Of a stretch of DNA of 8,010 nucleotides, positions 1 to 5,294 are shown piece after piece. This DNA comes from JBBPYA01 sp038200385 (GTDB lineage: Bacteria; Actinomycetota; Actinomycetes; Mycobacteriales; Geodermatophilaceae), in the NCBI GenBank assembly GCA_038200385.1, contig JBBPYA010000154.1:1-8010 (forward strand). The letters run 5' to 3'. The stretch's first letter is position 1; each line of letters opens with the position of its first letter. The notes under the pieces were generated by a model that did no database searches, was not told the origin of the DNA, and worked only from the letters and a program-made list of their open reading frames with translations. Both the position numbers and the translations under genes were made by a program.

Positions 1-161
1 CCAGCCCGAGCAAGGACATCCCGCGGATGCTGCAGCTGTACGCCGACGGCAAGCTCAAGCTCGACGAGCTGGTGACCCGGACGTACACCCTGGACGAGGT
101 GGCGCAGGGCTACAAGGACATGCACGCGGGCACCAACCTCCGCGGCGTCATTGTCTACTGA
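1..161 (+). CDS. Zinc-type alcohol dehydrogenase, C-terminal fragment (NDMA-dependent class likely)
   Basis: Only the last 52 codons are in the window (read from base 3, TGA at 159-161); the gene starts upstream. The visible residues contain SKDIPRMLQLYADGKLKLDE, then a VTRTY segment, LDEVAQGYKDM and a terminal RGVIVY. This is the end of the zinc-dependent medium-chain dehydrogenase fold, where the last strand returns to the catalytic domain. The pattern (pocket helix, 'G-LKLDELVTR-Y', 'G-N-RGVI') is what I know from actinobacterial alcohol dehydrogenases of the NDMA-dependent type, which carry tightly bound NAD(H) and are linked to the redox cofactor mycofactocin. That subclass is inferred from the tail alone; the zinc ligands and Rossmann motif are off-window. 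The next gene starts 34 bases downstream on the same strand, so co-transcription with the AAA+/VWA genes is possible. MoxR-type ATPases often serve metallo- or quino-enzymes, so the pairing may be functional, but nothing here proves it. Confidence 0.75.
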   Translation, partial: SPSKDIPRMLQLYADGKLKLDELVTRTYTLDEVAQGYKDMHAGTNLRGVIVY

Positions 162-195
162 GCCGACGCCCAGCGGCCCGCCGACGGCCGGCTAG

Positions 196-1074
196 GTGGT
201 CGTCGGCGAAGGCCTGGCCGGCCGGCCGATGGTCGAGGCAACCCGGACCCTGGTCGTCGGCCGGGAGCGGGAGTCAGAGGTTGTCGCGGCGGCGCTCGCG
301 GCCGGGCGGAACCTGTTGCTCGAGGGTCCGCCCGGAACGGGCAAGACGACGCTGCTGCGGGCGTTGGCAGCCGGGGCCGGCGTCGGTCTGGTCCTGGTCG
401 AGGGCAACGCCGAGCTGACCCCGGCCCGGCTGGTCGGCCACCACGACCCCTCGCGGGTGCTGACCGAGGACTACCGGCCGGACAACTTCGTCCCGGGTCC
501 GCTCTGCCGTGCCATGACCGAGGGCTCGCTGCTCTACGTCGAGGAGCTGAACCGGGTCCCCGAGGAGACCCTCAACGTGTTGCTCGGTGTGCTGTCCGAG
601 CGGGAGATGCACGTCCCTCGGTACGGCGTCGTACCGGCCGCGCCGACGTTCCGCCTCGTCGCGGCCATGAACCCCTACGACGCGGTGGGCACGGCGCGGG
701 TCACGCCGGCGCTGTACGACCGGTCCTGCCGGGTCGCGATGGCCTACCAGGACGAGGACGTCGAGGTCGCCATCGTCGCGCGGGTGACCGGCGGCCCGGC
801 GCAGCTGGTGGCCCGCGCGGTCCGGGCGGTGCGGCTGACCCGGACACACCGTGACCTGCGGATCGGTGCGTCGGTGCGCGGCGCCATCGACACCGTGCTG
901 GTGGCCCGCGAACTCGTCGTGGTCCGGGACGAGGCGGAGGTGTCGGAGCGGTCGGGGCTCGACGCGGCCCGGACGGCGCTGTCGGGCAAGGTGACCGTCC
1001 AGGAGGGCTGCCCGCGCTCCGCGGACGAGATCGTCGAGGAGATCTGGGCCCAGGCCGGCCCGGGAAAAGGCTGA
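196..1074 (+). CDS. MoxR/ChlI-like AAA+ ATPase; probable zero-frame product of a frameshifting AAA-VWA gene
   Basis: A 292-residue AAA+ ATPase of the MoxR/magnesium-chelatase clade, which forms hexameric rings that remodel or load metals into partner enzymes with a VWA protein. Visible motifs: Walker A GPPGTGKT (about residues 44-51), the clade signature GHHDP (81-85), FVPGPL (98-103), Walker B LLYVEELNR (112-120), sensor-1 AAMNPYD (156-162) and an arginine in LYDR (173-176). Length fits stand-alone MoxR or ChlI/BchI proteins. The GTG at 196 is the longest start; an ATG at 229 (giving MVEATRTLVVGRE) is equally plausible, since neither has a clear Shine-Dalgarno sequence. The 3' end is unusual. 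The last codons are GGA AAA GGC TGA and form a -1 slippery site followed by a hairpin (see 1062-1104), and the VWA frame continues in the -1 register. I therefore infer that this ATPase is also the N-terminal half of a ChlD-like fusion. The substrate enzyme is unknown. Confidence 0.9.
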   Translation: MVVGEGLAGRPMVEATRTLVVGRERESEVVAAALAAGRNLLLEGPPGTGKTTLLRALAAGAGVGLVLVEGNAELTPARLVGHHDPSRVLTEDYRPDNFVPGPLCRAMTEGSLLYVEELNRVPEETLNVLLGVLSEREMHVPRYGVVPAAPTFRLVAAMNPYDAVGTARVTPALYDRSCRVAMAYQDEDVEVAIVARVTGGPAQLVARAVRAVRLTRTHRDLRIGASVRGAIDTVLVARELVVVRDEAEVSERSGLDAARTALSGKVTVQEGCPRSADEIVEEIWAQAGPGKG

Positions 1075-1104
1075 CGCCCGAGGAGGTCGCCGACCTTCCC
1101 GGGC
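1062..1104 (+). promoter_or_regulatory. Probable programmed -1 ribosomal frameshift signal (slippery heptamer plus hairpin)
   Basis: Bases 1062-1068 read G_GGA_AAA in the phase of the AAA+ gene (codons GGA at 1063, AAA at 1066). This matches the X_XXY_YYZ rule for tandem -1 slippage. The spacer 1069-1075 (GGCTGAC) contains the zero-frame TGA. It is followed by a hairpin: 5' arm 1076-1088 (GCCCGAGGAGGTC), loop GCC (1089-1091), 3' arm 1092-1104 (GACCTTCCCGGGC). Twelve of thirteen positions pair, with one A-C mismatch (1081/1099) and one G-U pair. Slippage moves reading to GGG AAA AGG CTG ACG..., which is exactly the frame of the VWA domain. Site, spacer length, hairpin and open -1 frame all agree. 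The pairing was done by eye; no folding energy was computed. The alternative is ordinary translational coupling at a CTGA overlap. Confidence 0.75.
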
Positions 1105-2078
1105 CGCCTCCGGATCCCTGGCTCCGTCCGCGGCAGGCGGTCGAGGATCCGGCCGAGGTCGCCGCCCTGCTGCGCCGGCACGCGGGCCGGACCATGAACC
1201 GGTCGGAACTGGAGCACCGGCACCAGGATCTTCGGCAGTTCTCCGCCCGGGCCGGCGAACTCGACGTCGAGGCGCTGGACGAGGCGACACGGCTCGCCCC
1301 CGACGAGGTGCTGGAACTGCTCGTCGACCTGGCCAAGGCCACCGACGCCGAGATCCGGTCGGCGGCCCGCCGGCTCGCCGCCCGGCTCATCATCCGCCCG
1401 CCCCGAGCGGTCGACGGTGACCGATCCGGCACCGCGCGGCTGTCCACGGTGGACGACCCGCTGGCCGGCGTCGACCTCGACCTGGACGCCACGCTGGCCC
1501 GGCTGGACCAGCACCCCCGGTTGCGCGCCGAGGACGTCCGGGTGCGGGCCTGGCGCAGCCCGTCCACGGCGTACGTGCTGCTCGTGGACGCGTCGGGATC
1601 GGTGGCCGGGCACCGGATAGCCACCGCCCTGGTGACGGCCGCCGCGGTCGCCGCCCGGATGCGTCCCGACGACGAACTGGCCGTCGTGGCGTTCTGGTCC
1701 GAGGCGGTGGTGCTGCGGCCGGTGCGCAGCATCGCGGCCACCGGGGACCTGATCGGCGCGCTGCTGACACTGCGCGGGGGCGGGACGACGGACCTGGCGC
1801 TGGCCCTGCGGACCGGCCTGCGGCAGGCCGGTGCGGCCCGGGCCCGGCGGCGGGAGCTGGTGCTGATCACCGACGGCATCGCGACGGCAGGCACCGATCC
1901 GGTCCGCGTCGCCGGCGCCGCCGCGGCGGCCGGCGCCCGGCTGCACGTGCTGGGTCTCGGCGAGGACGAGCCCGGCCGGCGGGCCTGTGCGCGGCTGGCC
2001 GGGGCCGGCGGTGGGCGGTACGCCGAGCTCAGCGCGCCCAGCCGGGCCGCCGCAGCGGTCGCTGAGGTGCTGCGCTGA
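1068..2078 (+). CDS. VWA (MIDAS) domain protein, ChlD/CoxE-like; likely C-terminal half of the frameshifted AAA-VWA product
   Basis: The coordinates mark the coding stretch in this frame from the first codon after the proposed -1 slip. The first conventional start is the ATG at 1194 (294 residues to the stop). The 42 codons from 1068 to 1193 are stop-free, almost all end in G or C, and encode a Pro-rich then helical segment (LPGPPPDPWLRP, DPAEVAALLRRH), so 1194 is probably not the true N-terminus. Counting from 1194, an acidic helical linker (about 20-118) leads into a VWA domain with a complete metal-ion-dependent adhesion site: DASGS (D132, S134, S136), GGGTTD (T198/T199) and ITDG (D227). 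VWA partners of AAA+ ATPases use MIDAS-bound Mg to dock the target enzyme, as in ChlD/BchD, CobT, NorD and CoxE. Fused to the ATPase by a -1 shift the product would be about 627 residues, the size and domain order of ChlD. The alternative is a separate protein started at CTG 1071 or ATG 1194. The domain call is firm; the start is inference. Confidence 0.88.
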   Translation, partial: RLTPEEVADLPGPPPDPWLRPRQAVEDPAEVAALLRRHAGRTMNRSELEHRHQDLRQFSARAGELDVEALDEATRLAPDEVLELLVDLAKATDAEIRSAARRLAARLIIRPPRAVDGDRSGTARLSTVDDPLAGVDLDLDATLARLDQHPRLRAEDVRVRAWRSPSTAYVLLVDASGSVAGHRIATALVTAAAVAARMRPDDELAVVAFWSEAVVLRPVRSIAATGDLIGALLTLRGGGTTDLALALRTGLRQAGAARARRRELVLITDGIATAGTDPVRVAGAAAAAGARLHVLGLGEDEPGRRACARLAGAGGGRYAELSAPSRAAAAVAEVLR

Positions 2079-2099
2079 GCCCGCCCCCCGCCCCTACGG

Positions 2100-2150
2100 C
2101 GATGATCATGGGAATCTGCCGGTCCTGACCGGCAGATCCCATGATCATCG
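2100..2150. terminator. Long intergenic hairpin, probable bidirectional terminator
   Basis: The 5' arm 2100-2123 (starts CGATGATCATGGGA) and 3' arm 2128-2150 (ends TCCCATGATCATCG) pair over 23 base pairs with one bulged A (2113 or 2114) and a CCTG loop. It lies between the converging ends of the VWA gene (stop 2078) and the hexosaminidase gene (stop 2167). That position suits a two-way terminator. There is no T-tract on either side, as is common for actinobacterial stem-only terminators. The stem also contains the 8-base palindrome ATGATCAT in each arm. Other possible roles are an RNA-stabilising hairpin or a dispersed palindromic repeat. Confidence 0.8.
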
Positions 2151-2166
2151 GGTTGGGCGGTGCCGG

Positions 2167-3393
2167 TCAGCAGACCAGCAGTCCGGCGTCCTGCTTGCTG
2201 CGCAACACCCGCAGGGCGGCGTCGCGGGTCCGGGATGCGAACGCCGGGTCACGGCCGGCCCGTGCAATCAATGCGGCGGTCATCGGTCCGGCGTCCGCGG
2301 CGTCGACCGTCAGCACCAGGTCGCCACCGGCGGCGACGAAGTCCACCGCCCGCTGCCCCGGTGGCCGTCCGGACACCGCGACGGCGTTTCCGAGGTCGTC
2401 GGAGAGCACCATCCCGGTGAAGCCCAGCGTGCCCTTCAGCAGGTCGGTCACGATCGGGGCGGAAAAGGCCGCGAGCCGGTCCGGGTCCAGGCCGGGGTAG
2501 GACGCGGAGGACACCATGACCGCCGTCGTCCCGGCGTCGACCGCGGCCCGGAACGGCTGCAGGAACGGGTCGTCGGGACCGGCCCGGTCGTCGACGGCAC
2601 CGGTCGACGTGTCGGTGTTGAGCCGGACCCGGCCCAGCCCCGGGAAGTGCTTGACCGTCGTGCCCAGTCCCGACCCGAGCATCGCGCGGACAACGGTGGA
2701 CACCGCGTCCGCGACCGCGCCCGGATCGCTGCCGAACTGGCGCGACGAGGCACCGATCGGCGGGTTCTGCGCGGCGGTCCCGGCCGGGACGGTGTCGGCG
2801 ACCGGTGCAAGATCCAGGGTGATGCCGGCCTGCGCGAGCTGCGCCGACCAGGCGCCTGTGCGGGCGCCGAGGTCGGGCTCGGCCACCTGGTCCAGCGCGA
2901 TCGGAATCGGGGCGAACCCTGGCCCGGTCAGTGTCTGGACGTTGCCGCCCTCCTGGTCGACGGCGATCTGCAGATAGGTCCCCGTCAGTCCGATCGCCTG
3001 GGCCTGCAGCCGCGACGTGGCCGCCCGGAGTTGCTCGGCCCCCGCCCCGCTGCGCCCGGCCAGGAACACGTTGCCGATCCGGAACTGCTGCAGCCCGCTG
3101 TACCCCGGCACCGGATCGCCCACCGGGAGGCCCACCATGAGTACCTGGCCGACCTGGCCGGGCAGGTCCAACCGGGCCAGCGTGGATCGTGCGCAGGCGT
3201 CGGGGGCGGCGCTCGGCAGGGGAGACGGGGTCGGGGTCGGTGCCGTCGTGCCGGGCGTCGCCGAAGCCGCCGCCCGGCTCGTCGACCCGGCCGGCCGGCC
3301 GGAGGCGGGCGCCCCCACCGCCGTACACGCGGTCAGCGTCAGGGCCACGACCACGAGGCCCGCGCTGCGGGCGGCGGACCTGTTGGTGAGCAC
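2167..3393 (-). CDS. GH3 beta-N-acetylhexosaminidase lipoprotein (NagZ/LpqI-like)
   Basis: A 408-residue secreted lipoprotein of glycoside hydrolase family 3, predicted to remove terminal beta-N-acetylglucosamine from peptidoglycan fragments outside the membrane. The N-terminus has Arg residues, a hydrophobic stretch (about 11-20) and the lipobox LTAC, so lipidation at Cys23 is expected. A Ser/Thr/Pro/Ala-rich tether follows (about 24-66), then the barrel: GQVLMVG (82-88), IAVDQEGG (143-150), LAPVAD (195-200), KHFPGLGRV (248-256) and the nucleophile segment VLSDDLG (329-335). The start is GTG at 3393, because a TGA lies in frame just upstream (3397-3399); no good Shine-Dalgarno is visible. 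The NagZ loop that normally reads D-S/T-H after KHFPGHG appears here as NTDTST, so the catalytic-dyad histidine is not seen at the expected place. It is transcribed away from the tetR gene and has its own terminator hairpin. Confidence 0.92.
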   Translation of the reverse strand: MLTNRSAARSAGLVVVALTLTACTAVGAPASGRPAGSTSRAAASATPGTTAPTPTPSPLPSAAPDACARSTLARLDLPGQVGQVLMVGLPVGDPVPGYSGLQQFRIGNVFLAGRSGAGAEQLRAATSRLQAQAIGLTGTYLQIAVDQEGGNVQTLTGPGFAPIPIALDQVAEPDLGARTGAWSAQLAQAGITLDLAPVADTVPAGTAAQNPPIGASSRQFGSDPGAVADAVSTVVRAMLGSGLGTTVKHFPGLGRVRLNTDTSTGAVDDRAGPDDPFLQPFRAAVDAGTTAVMVSSASYPGLDPDRLAAFSAPIVTDLLKGTLGFTGMVLSDDLGNAVAVSGRPPGQRAVDFVAAGGDLVLTVDAADAGPMTAALIARAGRDPAFASRTRDAALRVLRSKQDAGLLVC

Positions 3394-3451
3394 GGCTCAT
3401 CGTCACACCAGAGCCCACGTGCCGGCAGACCGCACCGCTCATCGCTGGGAT

Positions 3452-3469
3452 CGCGCGCCATGGCACGCG
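3452..3469. promoter_or_regulatory. Candidate TetR-family operator (18-bp imperfect palindrome)
   Basis: CGCGCGCCATGGCACGCG is symmetric about CCATGG with a single mismatched pair (3456/3465). It ends two bases before the proposed -10 hexamer of the tetR-family gene, so a repressor bound there would cover the -35/-10 spacer. TetR-family regulators commonly bind palindromes of about this size in their own divergent promoter. In this GC-rich DNA, part of the symmetry could be chance. Confidence 0.45.
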
Positions 3470-3471
3470 TC

Positions 3472-3477
3472 TACAAT
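3472..3477 (+). promoter_or_regulatory. Candidate -10 hexamer TACAAT for leaderless tetR transcript
   Basis: TACAAT differs by one base from the TATAAT consensus and is conspicuous in this GC-rich DNA. It ends seven bases before the ATG at 3485, so transcription should begin at or next to that ATG and give a leaderless mRNA, a common arrangement in actinobacteria. No clear TTGACA-like -35 is visible; the palindrome at 3452-3469 occupies the adjoining spacer. Confidence 0.55.
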
Positions 3478-3484
3478 GGAGCTG

Positions 3485-4129
3485 ATGCCGGGCGAACCGA
3501 GAATCCCGCGCCGATATCACGCTCCGGGGCGGGTGGAAAACGCAGCCCGCACCAGGCGTGCTGTCCTTGCTGCGGCCAGAGAACTGTTCACGTCCAACGG
3601 CTATGCCGCGACCACCGTCGCCCAGATCGCGCGCAAGGCGGGGGTGGCCGTCGACACCGTGTACGCCGCAGTCGGGCGCAAGCCGATGCTGATCCGCGAG
3701 CTGCTCGGCAGCGCCGTACCCTCGGCGGACTCCGACGTCCAAGGGCACTCGATGGAGCCGTCCGGTGCCACCGCAGAGGAGCAGATCGACCGGTACGCCG
3801 GGATCATCGCCGAGACCGTGCCGCTGACCGCCCCGGTGCACAAGGCGCTGCGGGAAGCCGCCGCCGTCGATCCCGAATGCGCGAGCCTCACCGAGGAGAT
3901 CGCCCAGCGCCGGGCCGCCGAGGTGAATCGCTTCGCCGCGCAGCTCCAGTCCACCGGCGAGGTACGTCCGGAGCTGTCCGAGGCCGACGTCGCCGACGTG
4001 GTGTGGAGCATGAACTCAACGGATTACTTCCTGCTGCTCAGCGAACGAAGCTGGACGCCGGCCCGGTTCCGGATCTTCCTGGCCGACGCCTGGCGGCGGC
4101 TGCTGCTGCGACCGGCGCGCTCGCGCTGA
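3485..4129 (+). CDS. TetR/AcrR-family transcriptional regulator
   Basis: A 214-residue one-component repressor. The N-terminal DNA-binding domain is classical: TRRAVLAAARELFTSNGYAA (about residues 23-42), then the helix-turn-helix TVAQIARKAGVAVDTVYAAV (about 44-63) and GRKPMLIRELL. The C-terminal half (about 80-214) is the variable helical ligand-binding and dimer domain, and its ligand cannot be read from sequence. I chose ATG 3485 because a TACAAT -10 box sits seven bases upstream, implying a leaderless message. ATG 3476 (three residues longer) lies inside that promoter and has no Shine-Dalgarno. The gene is divergent from the hexosaminidase lipoprotein and convergent with hutI (stop codons four bases apart). 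It is therefore not an obvious hut regulator; self-regulation, and possibly control of the divergent lipoprotein gene, is the simplest inference. Confidence 0.92.
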   Translation: MPGEPRIPRRYHAPGRVENAARTRRAVLAAARELFTSNGYAATTVAQIARKAGVAVDTVYAAVGRKPMLIRELLGSAVPSADSDVQGHSMEPSGATAEEQIDRYAGIIAETVPLTAPVHKALREAAAVDPECASLTEEIAQRRAAEVNRFAAQLQSTGEVRPELSEADVADVVWSMNSTDYFLLLSERSWTPARFRIFLADAWRRLLLRPARSR

Positions 4130-4133
4130 GCAG

Positions 4134-5294
4134 TCATGCCGCGGTGAGCGGCTGACCGTTCTTCCAGGTCGCCGCGACCAGCGGCACCCCCGGCCGGTAG
4201 GCCAGATGGACCGGCGAGGGCGCCTGCAGGGCCACCAGGTCGGCCCGCGCGCCGATCCGGATCGTCCCTACGTCCTCGCGGCGCAGCGCCCGGGAGCCGC
4301 CGGCGGTGGCCGCCCACACCGCCTCCGCGGGAGTCATTCCCATCTCCCGCACCGCCATCGCGATGCACCAGGGCATGTTCGAGGTGTACGACGAGCCCGG
4401 GTTGCAGTCGGTGGCCAGGGCGACGGTCACGCCCGCGTCGAGCAGCCGCCGGGCGTCGGGGTATCTCGAGCGGGTCGAGAACTCCGCCCCCGGCAGCAGG
4501 GTGGCCACCGTCTGGCTGCCGGCGAGCGCCGCCACGTCGGCGTCGTCGAGGTAGGTGCAGTGGTCGGCCGAGGCGGCGCCCAGCTCCACGGCGAGCTGTA
4601 CCCCGGGACCGGGGCCTAGCTGATTGGCGTGTACCCGCAGCCCCAACCCGGCGGCCCGCCCGGCCAGCAGGATCGCCCTGGCCTGGTCGGCATCGAAGGC
4701 GCCCTCGGCGCAGAAGACGTCGATCCACTGGCAGTACGGCGCGCAGTCGGCGAGCATCGGGCCGACGACGAGGGCGACGTAGTCGTCCGGACGGTCGGCG
4801 TACTCGGCAGGTACGACGTGCGCCCCCAGGAACGTGACGTCCTCGCTGAGCCGGGACGCGACGGCGGCGCAGCGCAGCTCGTCGGCCGTGGTCAACCCGT
4901 AGCCCGTCTTGATCTCGGTCGTGGTCGTGCCGGAGGCCAGCATCTCGGCCACCAGGTTCGCGACGTGCGCGGTCAGCTCGTCGTCGGAGGCGGCCCGGGT
5001 GGCCACGACCGTGCTGAGAATCCCCCCCGCGTGGTAGGGCTGGCCGGCCATCCGGGCCTCGAACTCCGCGCTGCGGTCGCCGGCGAAGACCAGGTGCGTG
5101 TGGCTGTCGACGAACCCGGGCAGCACGCAGCGGCCGTCCATGTCGGTCTGCTGGTCGGCGTCGGGGACCTGTGCGGCCGGTCCGATCCAGACGATCCGGT
5201 CGTCGTCGAGTACCACCGCGGCGTCGGGCAGCTCGCCGACCTCCGGGTCGTTCGTCACGAGCAGACCGATGCCGGTCAACGCGGTGCTAGCCAT
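4134..5294 (-). CDS. hutI: Imidazolonepropionase
   Basis: A 386-residue cytosolic amidohydrolase that hydrolyses 4-imidazolone-5-propionate to N-formimino-L-glutamate, the third step of histidine breakdown. Seen: the metal motif GFVDSHTHLVFAG with H65 and H67, the HutI-specific EIKTGYGL (127-134), VHANQL (H222), ADHCTYL (H245) and LATDCNPGS with the metal/catalytic Asp D296. These are the expected Fe/Zn ligands and substrate-binding segments, and the length is close to the usual 400. The start ATG 5294 has a GGAG Shine-Dalgarno (5301-5304) six bases upstream and overlaps the end of hutF by 8 bases, so the two are probably translationally coupled. It is the last gene of the operon. Its stop lies four bases from that of the convergent tetR gene, and no terminator hairpin is evident between them. 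Confidence 0.96.
   Translation of the reverse strand: MASTALTGIGLLVTNDPEVGELPDAAVVLDDDRIVWIGPAAQVPDADQQTDMDGRCVLPGFVDSHTHLVFAGDRSAEFEARMAGQPYHAGGILSTVVATRAASDDELTAHVANLVAEMLASGTTTTEIKTGYGLTTADELRCAAVASRLSEDVTFLGAHVVPAEYADRPDDYVALVVGPMLADCAPYCQWIDVFCAEGAFDADQARAILLAGRAAGLGLRVHANQLGPGPGVQLAVELGAASADHCTYLDDADVAALAGSQTVATLLPGAEFSTRSRYPDARRLLDAGVTVALATDCNPGSSYTSNMPWCIAMAVREMGMTPAEAVWAATAGGSRALRREDVGTIRIGARADLVALQAPSPVHLAYRPGVPLVAATWKNGQPLTAA

Noticed and set aside
206..232. GGCC/CCGG-rich runs (also near 3286-3303) as possible repeats
   Set aside because: They are short GC-rich low-complexity stretches expected in this base composition, with no consistent unit or partner copy.
1081..1086. AGGAGG resembling a strong Shine-Dalgarno for the VWA gene
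   Set aside because: No ATG, GTG or TTG lies at a usable distance downstream in any helpful frame. The bases are the Glu-Glu codons of the -1 frame and sit in the 5' arm of the hairpin.
3017..3484. N-terminal extension of the TetR protein by 156 codons
   Set aside because: The upstream part is antisense to the lipoprotein's signal region. The TetR fold begins just after ATG 3485, next to a promoter-like TACAAT.
1987..4155. Long open frame of 722 codons on the + strand
   Set aside because: It runs antisense through the hexosaminidase lipoprotein and across tetR in another frame. The product is Arg/Gly/Pro-rich low-complexity sequence typical of GC-rich shadow frames, with no recognisable domain.
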